Position numbers and translations under genes: made by a program. Positions 1-9,270 of a DNA stretch of 64,000 nucleotides are shown in pieces. Location: contig NZ_JAGINO010000001.1 in the NCBI RefSeq assembly GCF_017876115.1, positions 434,001-498,000 of the forward strand. The letters are read 5' to 3'. The notes below the pieces were generated by a model, which was not told the origin of the DNA, made no database searches, and was given only the letters and a program-made list of their open reading frames with translations. Source of the stretch: Azospirillum picis. Its GTDB lineage: Bacteria > Pseudomonadota > Alphaproteobacteria > Azospirillales > Azospirillaceae. Position 1 is the first letter of the stretch; every line of letters starts with the position of its first letter.

Positions 1-1649
1 CCGATCCCGCGGCACGGCTGGCCGGGTTGGTCGGCCGCTTCGGGCTGGTGCCCTACCTCGACGCGGTGGCCGACCGGCTGCCGCTCGGCGTGCGGCAGCG
101 GCTGTCGCTGGCGGTCGCCGTCCTGCACGAGCCGGAGTTGCTGATCCTCGACGAGCCGACCTCGGGCGTCGACCCGGTGGCGCGCGACCAGTTCTGGCGC
201 GACCTGATCGCGCTGTCGCGCGGGCAGGGGGTGACCATCTTCGTCTCCACCCATTTCATGAACGAGGCGGCACGCTGCGACCGCATCGCCTTCATGAATG
301 CCGGCCGCGTCATCGCCGCCGGCCCGCCCGACGAGCTGCGCCGGCAGCAGCAGGCCGAGACGCTGGACGACGCCTTCATCGGCTTCATGCGGCAAGAAGA
401 GGCTCTCCCTCTCCCCCCCGGGGAGAGGGTCGGGGTGATGGGGATGCAGGGGGGGAAGTCCCGGGAAAATCTCGCCACGCCCTCCCCTCTCCCTAACCCT
501 CTCCTCGGGGGGGAGAGGGGATCCTTGGTTTCCCGGCGCCGCCTGCTCGCCTATGCCTGGCGCGAGACGCTGGAGCTGCGGCGCGACCCGGTGCGTCTCA
601 CCGTCGCCCTGCTGGGCACGGTCCTGCTGATGCTGGTCTTCGGCTTCGGCATCACCATGGACGTGCAGGACCTGACCTTCGCCGTGCTCAACCACGACCG
701 CACGCCGGAAAGCCGCGCCTACGTCGAGCAGTATGACGGTTCGCGGACCTTCCTCGCCACCCCGCCCGCCGCCGACGCGCGCGACCTCGCGCTCCGCCTG
801 CAGCGCGGCGAGGCGGCGCTGACCGTCGAGATCCCGGAAGGCTTCGGCCGCGACCTGCGCCGCGGCCGGACGCCCGAGGTCGCGGTGCGCATCGACGGTG
901 CCATGCCGTTCCGGGCGGAGACGATCCAGGGCTACGTCGCCGGCATCCACCAGCGCTTCATCGCGGAGGCCGCCGCCAGGGCCGGGGTCGCGCTGCCCGC
1001 CGGCGCCGCCGGGCTGGAGATGCGTTACCGGTACAACCAGGCCTTCCGCAGCCTGGACGCCATGGTGCCCAGCACCATCGGCCTGCTGCTGGTCTTCATC
1101 CCGGCGATCCTGGCCGCGCTGGGCGTGGTGCGGGAGAAGGAACTCGGCTCCATCACCAACCTCTACGTCACGCCGGTGACGCGGCTGGAGTTCCTGCTGG
1201 GCAAGCAGCTCCCCTATGTCGGGCTGGCTTCCTTCAACCTGCTGCTGATGATCGTCCTGGCGGTCACCCTGTTCGGGGTGCCGGTGAAGGGCAGCCTGGT
1301 CGGGCTGCTGCTCGGCGGGCTGGTCTACGTGGCGGCGACGACGGCGCTCGGCCTGCTGATCTCGGTCTTCACCGCGACGCAGACGGCGGCGGTGTTCGGC
1401 ACCGCCATCGTCACCATGCTGCCGGCCACCCAGTTCTCCGGCATGATGCAGCCGGTCTCGACGCTGGAAGGCGGGGCGCGGCTGATCGGCACGCTGTTCC
1501 CGACCACCCATTTCCTGAAGGTCTCGATCGGCGCCTTTACCAAGGGGCTGGCCTTTCCCGAACTGCTGCCCTTCATCCTGGCGACCGCCGCCTTCGTGCC
1601 GGTCCTGCTGGCGCTCGGCGTCGCCTTCCTGCCCAAGCAGGAGCGCTGA
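1..1649 (+). CDS. ABC transporter ATPase-permease fusion (RbbA/YhiH type), 5' end missing
   Basis: The reading frame is already open at base 3, so the gene starts before the window and the TTG at 27 is not its start. The first ~115 residues are the end of a nucleotide-binding domain: degenerate signature LGVRQRLSLA, Walker B LLILDEPTSGVDP, H-loop FVSTHF. The rest is an ABC-2 type permease with an N-terminal membrane helix, a large periplasmic loop and about five C-terminal helices (TIGLLLVFIPAILAALGVV and onward). Fused ATPase-permease proteins of this kind normally work with an HlyD-family adaptor and a second permease; the second permease follows after 3 bp. Between the two domains (about bases 398-525) lies a translated GC-rich repeat that is not part of either domain. 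The substrate is unknown; multidrug efflux is the usual guess. Confidence 0.85.
   Translation, partial: DPAARLAGLVGRFGLVPYLDAVADRLPLGVRQRLSLAVAVLHEPELLILDEPTSGVDPVARDQFWRDLIALSRGQGVTIFVSTHFMNEAARCDRIAFMNAGRVIAAGPPDELRRQQQAETLDDAFIGFMRQEEALPLPPGERVGVMGMQGGKSRENLATPSPLPNPLLGGERGSLVSRRRLLAYAWRETLELRRDPVRLTVALLGTVLLMLVFGFGITMDVQDLTFAVLNHDRTPESRAYVEQYDGSRTFLATPPAADARDLALRLQRGEAALTVEIPEGFGRDLRRGRTPEVAVRIDGAMPFRAETIQGYVAGIHQRFIAEAAARAGVALPAGAAGLEMRYRYNQAFRSLDAMVPSTIGLLLVFIPAILAALGVVREKELGSITNLYVTPVTRLEFLLGKQLPYVGLASFNLLLMIVLAVTLFGVPVKGSLVGLLLGGLVYVAATTALGLLISVFTATQTAAVFGTAIVTMLPATQFSGMMQPVSTLEGGARLIGTLFPTTHFLKVSIGAFTKGLAFPELLPFILATAAFVPVLLALGVAFLPKQER
398..525. repeat. GC-rich palindromic repeat pair inserted in frame inside the exporter gene
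   Basis: Two inward-facing palindromic units of the CCCTCTCC...GGAGAGGG kind lie here, translated as residues such as LPLPPGERVGVMG and SPLPNPLLGGERG. The same type of element occurs between genes at 2788-2905, 11889-11957 and 56647-56699. It sits exactly in the ATPase-permease linker and keeps the frame. This resembles REP/BIME-like or palindromic-element insertions in other bacteria; the family name is not known to me. Confidence 0.7.
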
Positions 1650-1652
1650 ATC

Positions 1653-2780
1653 ATGGAACGCTTCCTCCGCAACAGCCTGACCCTGGCGCGCAAGGAGTGG
1701 ATCAGCCTGCTGCGCGACGCCTTCATGCTGGGCTTCGTCGTCTATTCCTTCACCGTCTCGGTCTACAGCCAGGCGACCGGCATCTCGCACGACCTGCGCA
1801 ACGCCGCCATCGCCATCGTCGACGAGGACCGCTCCACCCTGTCGCAGCGGCTGGCCTCCGCCTTCCGCGAGCCGGAATTCCAGGCGCCGGCGATGATCGG
1901 CCATGCCGAGGTCGACCAGGCGATGGATTCCGCCCGCTTCACCTTCGTGCTCGACATCCCGCCCGGCTTCGAGGCCGACGTGCTGGCCGGCCGCGGCCCG
2001 GCGCTGCAGTTGCTGATCGACGCCACCGCGATGATGCAGGCCGGCATCGGCGCCGGCACCATCCAGGGCGTGGTCGACGACGAGGTCGGCCGTTTCGTCC
2101 GCCGCGGGGCGGAGGGGGCCGTGGCACCGGTCGCCCTGCAGGTGCGCATCGCCTACAACGAGGCGCTGGACACCAAATGGTTCACCGGCACCATGTCGGT
2201 GGTCAGCAACATCACCATGCTGGCGGTGCTGCTGGCCGGCGCCGCCCTGATCCGCGAGCGCGAGCACGGCACGCTGGAGCATCTGCTGGTGATGCCGGTG
2301 CGGCCGGCCGAGATCATGGCCGCCAAGGTGCTGGCCAACGGCGCCGTCATCCTGGTGATGACGCTGGTGGCGCTCTACGGGGTGCTGCGGGCGCTGCTAT
2401 CGGTGCCGCTGGCCGGATCGGTGCCGCTGTTCCTGGCCGGGACGGCGCTCTACCTGTTCTTCGCGACGGCGCTCGGCATCTTCCTCGGCACCGTGGCGCG
2501 GTCGATGCCGCAGATGGGCCTGCTGTTCATCCTGATCGTGCTGCCGATGAACATGCTGTCGGGCGGCTTCACCCCGCTGGAAAGCGAGCCGCCATGGCTG
2601 CAGGCGGCGATGCAGCTCTCACCCTCGACCCATTTCGTCGCCTTCGCCCAGGCGATCCTGTTCCGCGGGGCGGGGTTCGACGTGGTGTGGCCCAGATTCG
2701 CCGCGACGGCGGGGATCGGCGCGCTGTTCTTCGCCTGGAGCCTGGCGCGGTTCCGGCGGCATCTGGCGAGTTTCCGGTGA
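1653..2780 (+). CDS. ABC-2 type transporter permease (YhhJ-like)
   Basis: A 375-residue membrane protein that begins 3 bp after the ATPase-permease fusion, so the two are surely co-transcribed and form one transporter. It has the ABC-2 layout: one N-terminal helix (about residues 20-45), a periplasmic domain of about 130 residues, then five or six helices from about residue 175 (ITMLAVLLAGAALIRERE, VILVMTLVALYGVLRALL, LFILIVLPMNMLSGG). The motif REREHGTLEHLLVMP after the second helix is typical of YhhJ/YbhR-family permeases that export drugs or polymers. No adaptor protein is visible; it would be upstream of the window. Confidence 0.88.
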   Translation: MERFLRNSLTLARKEWISLLRDAFMLGFVVYSFTVSVYSQATGISHDLRNAAIAIVDEDRSTLSQRLASAFREPEFQAPAMIGHAEVDQAMDSARFTFVLDIPPGFEADVLAGRGPALQLLIDATAMMQAGIGAGTIQGVVDDEVGRFVRRGAEGAVAPVALQVRIAYNEALDTKWFTGTMSVVSNITMLAVLLAGAALIREREHGTLEHLLVMPVRPAEIMAAKVLANGAVILVMTLVALYGVLRALLSVPLAGSVPLFLAGTALYLFFATALGIFLGTVARSMPQMGLLFILIVLPMNMLSGGFTPLESEPPWLQAAMQLSPSTHFVAFAQAILFRGAGFDVVWPRFAATAGIGALFFAWSLARFRRHLASFR

Positions 2781-2787
2781 GGAGGCG

Positions 2788-2905
2788 TTTTTGCCCCCTC
2801 CCCGGCCCTCCCCCGCCGTTGGCGGGAGAGGGAGTAAATTGCAGAGCGGCGGCAGTCCCCTCTCCCTCGAAGAGGGGGAGGGTTAGGGAGGGGGCCCCCG
2901 CTTTG
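2788..2905. repeat. two GC-rich palindromic repeat units between convergent genes
   Basis: The intergenic stretch between the permease and the convergent phosphomannomutase gene holds two units: CCCTCCCC...CCCGCCGTTGGCGGG...GAGGG and CCCCTCTCCCTCGAAGAGGGGGAGGG. They are the same class as the units at 398-525 and can form hairpins, so they may also act as a bidirectional transcription end. There is no clear T-tract. Confidence 0.6.
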
Positions 2906-2915
2906 CGAGGGTCGC

Positions 2916-4319
2916 TCAGTGCGCCGACCCGCCGTCCTCGAAGGACGGGGCCGACAGCCCGGAGGCCACGAGCTGTTCGATCAGCGCGCCCTTCAGCCGC
3001 TCCAGCCCTTCCTCGCTGTAGGACTCGGCGCGGGCCACCAGCACGTCCTGGGTGTTGGAGGCGCGCAGCAGCCACCAGCCGTCGTCGGTCGTCACGCGGA
3101 CGCCGTCGATGTCGTTGACCTTGGCGCCCGATGCCTTGACGCGGCCCTTGACCTCCTCGACGACGGCGAACTTGCGCTCCTCGTCGATCTGGAAGCGGGT
3201 CTCCGGCGTGTTGACCATCTCCGGCAGGCCGTCGCGCAAGCTCGCCAGCGTGGTGTCCAGCTTGCTGACCAGGCCGGCGAGGCGGACGCCGCAATAGAGC
3301 GCGTCGTCGAAGCCGTACCACTTGTCGGCGAAGAAGATGTGGCCCGACATCTCGCCGGCCAGCGGCGAGCCGGTCTCGGCCATCTTGGCCTTCAGCAGCG
3401 AGTGGCCGGTCTTCCACATCAGCGGCGTGCCGCCGGCCTTGGCGATCTCGTCGAACAGCGCCTGGCTGGCCTTGACGTCGGCGATGATGGTGGCGCCGGG
3501 GTGGCTCTTCAGCACGTCGGCGGCATAGATCGCCACAAGCTGATCGCCCCACACCACGCGGCCCTTGTGGTCGATGGCGCCGATGCGGTCGCCGTCGCCG
3601 TCGAAGCCGATGCCGATGTCGCAGCCGTTCTCCGCCACCGCCTTCTTCAGGTCGACCAGGTTCTTCTCGACCGTCGGGTCCGGGTGGTGGTTCGGGAAGT
3701 TTCCGTCGATGTCGTCGAACAGCAGGATGTGCTTGCCCGGCAGCTTGGCGGTCAGGCGGCGCAGGATCTCGCCGGTGGCGCCGTTGCCGGCATCCCAGGC
3801 GATCTTCAGGTCGCGGGTGCCGTCATAGTCCTTCAGCAGGCGGGTGACATACTCGTCCTGGACGTCGATCTTCTCCGACGAGCCCTGGCCCTGCACCCAG
3901 TCGGCCTTGGCCGCCAGGGTGCCGATGTCCTGGATCTGCTGGCCGTAGACCGGCCCCTTGCCCAGCATCATCTTGATGCCGTTGTAGTCCGGCGGGTTGT
4001 GCGAGCCGGTGATCATGATGCCGGCCGCAGCCTCGCGGTCGCGGGTGGCGAAATACAGCATCGGCGTCGGGCCCAGGCCGATGCGCAGGACGTGCAGCCC
4101 GGTCGAGACCAGACCCTCGACCAGCGCCTCCTCCAGCTCCGGCGAGGAGAGGCGGCCGTCATAGCCGACGCAGACGGTCTTGCCGCCGCCGCGCACCACC
4201 ACGGTGCCGAAGGACCGGCCGACCGCGCGGGCATCGGCGGGGGTCAGCGTCTTGCCGACGATGCCGCGGATGTCGTACTCGCGCAGGACCGTCGGGTGGA
4301 AGGTATGGGCTTCGCTCAT
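2916..4319 (-). CDS. phosphomannomutase/phosphoglucomutase
   Basis: Cytoplasmic alpha-D-phosphohexomutase of 467 residues that interconverts hexose 6-phosphate and 1-phosphate, feeding UDP-glucose and GDP-mannose synthesis. All four family signatures are visible: active-site serine loop [12 protein letters not shown] (about residue 100), metal loop [10 protein letters not shown], sugar-binding loop GEMSGHIFF and a C-terminal phosphate-binding domain with [15 protein letters not shown] chose the ATG at 4319, which has AGAGGA ten bases upstream, over an in-frame GTG eight codons earlier. It lies about 30 bp downstream of the UDP-glucose dehydrogenase gene on the same strand, so one operon for envelope or exopolysaccharide precursors is likely. 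The AlgC-like dual specificity is inferred from family, not shown. Confidence 0.92.
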   Translation of the reverse strand: MSEAHTFHPTVLREYDIRGIVGKTLTPADARAVGRSFGTVVVRGGGKTVCVGYDGRLSSPELEEALVEGLVSTGLHVLRIGLGPTPMLYFATRDREAAAGIMITGSHNPPDYNGIKMMLGKGPVYGQQIQDIGTLAAKADWVQGQGSSEKIDVQDEYVTRLLKDYDGTRDLKIAWDAGNGATGEILRRLTAKLPGKHILLFDDIDGNFPNHHPDPTVEKNLVDLKKAVAENGCDIGIGFDGDGDRIGAIDHKGRVVWGDQLVAIYAADVLKSHPGATIIADVKASQALFDEIAKAGGTPLMWKTGHSLLKAKMAETGSPLAGEMSGHIFFADKWYGFDDALYCGVRLAGLVSKLDTTLASLRDGLPEMVNTPETRFQIDEERKFAVVEEVKGRVKASGAKVNDIDGVRVTTDDGWWLLRASNTQDVLVARAESYSEEGLERLKGALIEQLVASGLSAPSFEDGGSAH

Positions 4320-4349
4320 CTTCTTGTTGTCCTCTGCTTGCACGCCGTC

Positions 4350-5675
4350 TCAGAGCTGGGCGGCCGGAGCGCTCGGCCGGCCGATGGAGCTGTACTCGAA
4401 GCCGGCCTTCGCCATGTCTTCGGGATTGTAGATGTTGCGCAGGTCGACCATCACCGGCCGCTTCAGCATCGACTTCACCCGGCGCAGGTCGAGGGCGCGG
4501 AACTCGTTCCACTCCGTCAGGATAGCCACGCAATCGGCGCCCTCCAAGGTGCCGTAAGCGTCCTTGGCCCATTCCACGCCGGGCAGCAGCTTGCCGGCCT
4601 CGTGCATCGCCGCCGGGTCGAAGGCGCGCACATGGGCGCCGGCCGCCTGCAGCGCCGGGACGATGTCCAGCGACGGGCTGTCGCGCATGTCGTCGGTGTT
4701 CGGCTTGAAGGCGACGCCCAGCACGGCGACGGTCTTGCCGTCCACCGACCCGCCGCAGGCGGCGATGATGCGCTCGGCCATCTGCTTCTTGCGCTTGTCG
4801 TTGATGTCCACCACCGTCTCGATGATGCGCAGCGGGCTGCCGACCTGCTGGGCGGTGCGGACCAGCGCCAGCGTGTCCTTGGGGAAGCACGACCCGCCGT
4901 AGCCCGGCCCCGGGTGCAGGAACTTCTTGCCGATGCGGCCGTCCAGCCCGATGCCGCGCGCCACGTCGTGGACGTTGGCGCCGACCTTCTCGCACAGGTC
5001 GGCGATCTCGTTGATGAAGGTGATCTTGGCGGCCAGGAAGGTGTTGGCGGCGTATTTGGTCAGCTCCGCCGTCTCCAGCGAGGTCACCACGATCGGCGTC
5101 TCGATCAGGTAGAGCGGGCGGTAGAGCCGGCGCATCACCTCGCCGGCGCGCTCCGACGTGGCACCGATGACCACGCGGTCGGGGCGCATGAAGTCGCCGA
5201 TGGCCGATCCTTCGCGCAGGAATTCCGGGTTGGAGGCGACGTCGAACTCGGCGTCGGGCCGGACCCGGCGGATGATCGCCTCGACCTCGCGGCCGGTGCC
5301 GACCGGCACGGTCGACTTGGTCACCACCACCGTGTAGTGGTCGAGGTTGGCGGCGATCTCCTCGGCGGCGCCGTAGACGTAGGAGAGGTCGGCATGGCCG
5401 TCGCCGCGGCGCGACGGGGTGCCGACCGCGATGAACACGGCGTCGACGCCCTTCATCGCCTCCTTCAGGTCCATCGTGAAGGACAGGCGGCCGGCGGCGA
5501 CGTTGCGGGCGACCAGATCGTCCAGCCCGGGTTCGTAGATCGGAATCTCGCCGCGCTTCAGCCGCTCGATCTTGCCGGCGTCCTTGTCGACGCAGCAGAC
5601 ATGCACGCCGAATTCGGAAAAGCAGGCGCCGGACACCAGGCCGACGTAGCCCGTCCCGATCATCGCTATGCGCAT
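4350..5675 (-). CDS. ugd: UDP-glucose 6-dehydrogenase
   Basis: 441 residues. It oxidises UDP-glucose to UDP-glucuronate with two NAD+, supplying acidic sugars for capsule and exopolysaccharide. Rossmann motif IGTGYVGL at residues 6-13; catalytic-cysteine motif GPGYGGSCFPKD at about residue 260; C-terminal UDP-binding domain with VLGVAFKPNTDDMRDSPS. Length matches the family. It precedes the phosphohexomutase gene on the same strand and follows galU, so the three enzymes form a short path from glucose 6-phosphate to UDP-glucuronate. Confidence 0.95.
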   Translation of the reverse strand: MRIAMIGTGYVGLVSGACFSEFGVHVCCVDKDAGKIERLKRGEIPIYEPGLDDLVARNVAAGRLSFTMDLKEAMKGVDAVFIAVGTPSRRGDGHADLSYVYGAAEEIAANLDHYTVVVTKSTVPVGTGREVEAIIRRVRPDAEFDVASNPEFLREGSAIGDFMRPDRVVIGATSERAGEVMRRLYRPLYLIETPIVVTSLETAELTKYAANTFLAAKITFINEIADLCEKVGANVHDVARGIGLDGRIGKKFLHPGPGYGGSCFPKDTLALVRTAQQVGSPLRIIETVVDINDKRKKQMAERIIAACGGSVDGKTVAVLGVAFKPNTDDMRDSPSLDIVPALQAAGAHVRAFDPAAMHEAGKLLPGVEWAKDAYGTLEGADCVAILTEWNEFRALDLRRVKSMLKRPVMVDLRNIYNPEDMAKAGFEYSSIGRPSAPAAQL

Positions 5676-5932
5676 CGCGTCCCCCTCATGTCCTCTAGAA
5701 TATCATCCTGGCAGCCCGCGCGGACGCCCTGTGTGGACGCCCGCAAGGGTTGCCCTGGCGGAGCCTATCCTCGGGCTTGTCCCCGGCGGCCGGCCTTGCG
5801 GTGGCCGGCTCTCGCGCCCGGCCCTGTTCCCCGGCCGGGTCCCGATCCTGTCCGTCCAGCCCAAACGCGCGTACCCGCCGCCGTCCTGTTCAGGGGACGG
5901 GGCGGGCACGGCGTCATGGGGCTAGCCGGCGG

Positions 5933-6802
5933 TCAGCAATATTTCCGCAGCATCTCGCGCACCTTCTCCGACATGTCCGGCCGGTGCAGCGCATGGGCGA
6001 GCGTCGCCTCGATGAAGCCGACCTTGTCGCCGCAGTCGTAGCGGGTGCCTTCGAAGCGCAGGCCGTGGAACGGCTGGTTGCCGATCAGGTTGGCCATCGC
6101 GTCCGTAAGCTGGATCTCGTTGCCGGCGCCGCGCTGCTGCTTTTCCAGATGATCGAAGATCTCCGGCTGCAGGATGTAGCGGCCGATGATCGACAGGGTC
6201 GACGGCGCTTCCGCGGGCTTCGGCTTCTCGACCAGGCCGCGCACGGTGGCGAGGCGGCCGTCGTCCTTCTCGACGTCCAGGATGCCGTAGCTGCTGGTGC
6301 GCTCGCGCGGCACGTCGACGACGGCGACGACGTTGCCGCCGACCTCCTCGTAGGCCTCGACCATCTGCTTCAGGCAGGGGGTCTTGGACTGGACGAAGTC
6401 GTCGGGCAGGACGATGGCGAAGGGATCGTTGCCGATCAGGGCGCGGGCGCACCAGACGGCGTGGCCCAGGCCGAGCGGCACCTGCTGGCGGGTGTAGAAG
6501 CAGCGGCCGGGCGCGATCTCGCTGTGGCGGACCTCCTCCAGCGCGTCCATCTTCCCGCGTTCCTCAAGGGTGCGGTTCAGTTCCGTGTCGGCGTCGAAGT
6601 GGTCTTCGATGGCGCGCTTGGAACGGCCGGTGACGAACACGAAATCCTCGATGCCGGCGGCGCGCGCCTCCTCGACGGCGTGCTGCAGCAGGGGGCGGTC
6701 GACCAGCGGCAGCATCTCTTTCGGGATTGCCTTGGTGGCCGGCAGGAAGCGCGTGCCGAGACCGGCGACCGGGAACACCACCTTGCGCACGGGTTTCCGC
6801 AT
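5933..6802 (-). CDS. galU: UTP-glucose-1-phosphate uridylyltransferase
   Basis: 289-residue nucleotidyltransferase making UDP-glucose from UTP and glucose 1-phosphate. Family motifs: GLGTRFLPATK (residues 14-24), KEMLPLVDRP, the FVTGRSKRAIEDHFD segment, and VEKPKPAEAPS in the middle. It is first of three sugar-nucleotide genes on this strand and is separated from ugd by 257 bp with no gene. The start codon ATG at 6802 gives the usual N-terminus MRKPVRKVVFPVAG. Confidence 0.95.
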   Translation of the reverse strand: MRKPVRKVVFPVAGLGTRFLPATKAIPKEMLPLVDRPLLQHAVEEARAAGIEDFVFVTGRSKRAIEDHFDADTELNRTLEERGKMDALEEVRHSEIAPGRCFYTRQQVPLGLGHAVWCARALIGNDPFAIVLPDDFVQSKTPCLKQMVEAYEEVGGNVVAVVDVPRERTSSYGILDVEKDDGRLATVRGLVEKPKPAEAPSTLSIIGRYILQPEIFDHLEKQQRGAGNEIQLTDAMANLIGNQPFHGLRFEGTRYDCGDKVGFIEATLAHALHRPDMSEKVREMLRKYC

Positions 6803-7186
6803 TGGACGTCTCTTGTGGTTGAGGCGAAGTCAAGCTCCGCGGCACCTGCGCGCCCGCCGTCACCGATGCCGGTCCGGCTGGCGCGCAAGTGGCGCGGTTC
6901 CGGCTTTCTGCCACGCCTTCCGCAGCCGTGCAACAAACCTTCCGAGACCGGGCAAAAGGCTAGTGCCGGCGGCCGAAATCAAACGGAAATCGGCCGAATG
7001 TCCTTGTCCGGATCGATCTTTATCCGTTCCGTCCAGCCTTGCACCGAACCTTTCTCATAGGCGTTAATGCTTGAATTCCAAGCACGCTACACCGCGCCGC
7101 GCCCTTCCGCACCGTAATTAGTTCGGCAGACCAATGATAATCGGCATCAGCATTACGGCGCTTGCGCCGGAGCGGCGGCGGCGGCC
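6803..7186. other. gene-free divergent promoter region between galU and the pseudouridine synthase
   Basis: About 380 bp with lower GC near 7050-7140. It must hold promoters for galU leftward and the RluA-type gene rightward. The only clear structure is the inverted repeat at 7068-7084. I found no convincing small gene in it. Confidence 0.5.
7068..7084. promoter_or_regulatory. inverted repeat TGCTTG-N5-CAAGCA, possible operator
   Basis: A perfect 6-bp dyad around AATTC, in the AT-richer part of the divergent region, about 265 bp from galU and 103 bp from the RluA-type gene. It could be an operator for a dimeric regulator; the regulator is unknown. Confidence 0.35.
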
Positions 7187-7939
7187 ATGGTGCGGCGCAT
7201 GACCCCCGACTCGCTGCGCGCCCGCGTGCTCCACCAGGACGAACGCTGCTTCGTCATCGACAAGCCGGCAGGGCTGGCCGTCCACAAGGCCGGCCGCATC
7301 ACCGACCATCTCGACCTCTACCTGCCCTATCTGGCCGAGGCGGGCGGGGAGGCGCCGAAGCTGGCCCACCGGCTGGACCGCGACACCGCGGGCTGCCTCA
7401 TCCTCGGCCGCACCCCCTGGGCGCTGAAGCGCCTCGGCCAGATGTTCGCCGCCGGCCATGTCGGGAAGACCTATTGGGCCGTCGCCGACGGCATCCCGCA
7501 GGACGATGCCGGGACCATCGACCTGCCGCTGCTGAAATCGATCGAACCCGGCGCGCCACGGTCCTCCTGGACCATCCGGCCCGATCCCGCCGGCCAGCCG
7601 GCGGTCACCGACTACCGGGTGCTCGGCACCGGCGGCGGCCGCTCCTGGCTGGAACTGCGGCCGCGGACCGGACGCACCCACCAGATCCGCCTCCACTGCG
7701 CCGCCATCGGCTGCCCGCTGGTCGGCGAGCCCTTCTACGGCCCGGAACGCCGCCCGCCCGGCAACCTGCACCTGCTGGCGCGCTCGGTCCGTTTCCGGAT
7801 GGCCTCCGACCATCCGGAGGTCGTGGCGGTCGCCCCGCCGCCGGAGCATATGCGCTCGGGATTGGCCGCCTGCGGCTGGACGGATGAGGAGGGGCGCGAA
7901 GGGGGTGCCCGCGTGCCGGCCGGCGGCCTTGCCTGTTAG
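7187..7939 (+). CDS. RluA-family pseudouridine synthase
   Basis: 250 residues. The catalytic aspartate motif HRLDRDTAG is at about residues 63-71 and the conserved C-terminal GRTHQIRLH is present, so it isomerises a uridine in rRNA or tRNA to pseudouridine. There is no N-terminal S4 domain, as in the short RluA/TruC-like branch. ATG at 7187; a second in-frame ATG at 7199 is possible. The exact target base cannot be told from sequence. It stands upstream of a small GNAT gene with a 38-bp gap. Confidence 0.9.
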   Translation: MVRRMTPDSLRARVLHQDERCFVIDKPAGLAVHKAGRITDHLDLYLPYLAEAGGEAPKLAHRLDRDTAGCLILGRTPWALKRLGQMFAAGHVGKTYWAVADGIPQDDAGTIDLPLLKSIEPGAPRSSWTIRPDPAGQPAVTDYRVLGTGGGRSWLELRPRTGRTHQIRLHCAAIGCPLVGEPFYGPERRPPGNLHLLARSVRFRMASDHPEVVAVAPPPEHMRSGLAACGWTDEEGREGGARVPAGGLAC

Positions 7940-7977
7940 ACCGTCGGAGCCTTCCACAACCTACGGAGCATGCAGGC

Positions 7978-8265
7978 ATGGAACAGGGCACGGCACAGGC
8001 GGTCACCGACAACCGGGCGAAGAACCGCTTCGAGCTTGCCGTCGGCAACCAGACGGTGTTCGCCGACTACCGCCGCAACGGCCAGACCATGGTGATCTCC
8101 TATGTCGAGGCGCCGCCGTCGCTGCGCGGCACCGGGGCGGCCGGCCGGCTGATGGAAGGCGTGATGGACGCCGCGCGGTCGGAAGGGCTGAAGATCGTGC
8201 CGCTGTGCAGCTACGCGGCCCTGTGGATGCGGCGGAACCGGCGGCACGACGACCTGCTGGCGTGA
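7978..8265 (+). CDS. small GNAT-like N-acetyltransferase (YjdJ/COG2388 type)
   Basis: 95 residues. The segment ISYVEAPPSLRGTGAAGRLM is the shortened acetyl-CoA binding region of the mini-GNAT family, followed by the helix EGVMDAARSEGLKIVPLCSYA. Proteins of this size contain little beyond the cofactor site; the acceptor is unknown for most of them. It follows the pseudouridine synthase gene by 38 bp on the same strand and converges on the next gene. Confidence 0.85.
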   Translation: MEQGTAQAVTDNRAKNRFELAVGNQTVFADYRRNGQTMVISYVEAPPSLRGTGAAGRLMEGVMDAARSEGLKIVPLCSYAALWMRRNRRHDDLLA

Positions 8266-8283
8266 GGCCGCACCGGTGCCCTC

Positions 8284-9183
8284 TCAGCCCAACTCGAAGC
8301 TGGTGATCCCGAACACCCGCCGCAGGTCGATGTCCGGCGCCGGCCCCAGATACATCCTGGCGGTCTCGAACTGCGGCGACAAGGCCAGCTCGCCGGCCAG
8401 CGCGACGGCGGCATGGTTGGGCTCCGGCACGTCGAGGAACACCGGTCCCTCCCCGGCCGACCGCCCCAGCGCCAGCACCAGCTCCCGCGCGATGCGGCGG
8501 TCGGCGGCATGGAGCGGCCCGATCTTGAAGCCGCTGTGGCACGGGCGGATCACGCCGAAGCCGCGCAGCATGCCGTCGCCGACGGCCGCCAGCGCGGTGG
8601 CGCCCGGCAGGGCGATCCAGTTGGCGAGGAAGGCCGGGCGCGGCGCCGGGAAGACGGCCGCGTCCAGCGCCGTCAGGCGGTCGAACGGGACCGTCCGCGC
8701 GTCCACCAGCGCGATGTCCCCGCCGGCCGAGGCCTCCGCCCCGGCCGGATCCGGCAGGTGGCCGCCGAACCGGATGTTGCGATGGGCGAAGGCGAAGCCG
8801 GACCTGCGGTAGTTCTCCTGCTGGGCCGGAACGCCGTCGAGGCCAACGGTGCAGCCCTCCAGGTGGCGCAGCCCCTCCTGCCACAACCGCCAGCCGAAGC
8901 CCCGCCCGCGCAGCTCCGGCCGCGCGATGTAGAGGCCGAGGAAGCCGAAGCCTGCCGAATAGCGGACGACGGACAGGGAGGCGGCCGGCCGGCCGTCCAG
9001 CAGCCCGACCAGGAAGCCGGCCGGGTCGGCGGCGTGGAAGGCGCCGGCGTCATGCAGGCCGGGGTTCCATCCCTCCGCCAGAGCCCATTCCATGACGGTA
9101 TCCAGCTCGGCCCGGCTCATCACGCGGACATGATAGCCTTCCGTCCCCTGGCCAATCCGCCTGTGGCCCGCTTCCCGTTCCAT
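8284..9183 (-). CDS. tandem-GNAT acetyltransferase (YitH/HolE-like)
   Basis: 299 residues with two GNAT halves. The first half carries the acetyl-CoA loop RPELRGRGFGWRLWQEGL at about residues 90-107. The second half (from about residue 175) is a degenerate GNAT domain with GFGVIRPCHSGFKIGPLHA, seen in the YitH family. Such proteins acetylate small amines or peptides; no substrate can be assigned. ATG at 9183 is used; a shorter start at the internal VMSRAELD methionine is possible. Confidence 0.85.
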   Translation of the reverse strand: MEREAGHRRIGQGTEGYHVRVMSRAELDTVMEWALAEGWNPGLHDAGAFHAADPAGFLVGLLDGRPAASLSVVRYSAGFGFLGLYIARPELRGRGFGWRLWQEGLRHLEGCTVGLDGVPAQQENYRRSGFAFAHRNIRFGGHLPDPAGAEASAGGDIALVDARTVPFDRLTALDAAVFPAPRPAFLANWIALPGATALAAVGDGMLRGFGVIRPCHSGFKIGPLHAADRRIARELVLALGRSAGEGPVFLDVPEPNHAAVALAGELALSPQFETARMYLGPAPDIDLRRVFGITSFELG

Positions 9184-9270
9184 CCACAGCCGCTCCCACC
9201 GGTCCCCGGCATTCCAATCCGGCCCGGCAAGCCTAACCGCAGCGATGCCACCGCCGCCAGCGCCGATCGC

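Noticed and set aside
2919..6041. Very long plus-strand open frame over the phosphohexomutase and UDP-glucose dehydrogenase genes
   Set aside because: Opposite-strand shadow caused by high GC. The minus-strand proteins have full catalytic motifs; the plus-strand product is an Asp/Val/Gly/Arg/His-biased string with no domain.
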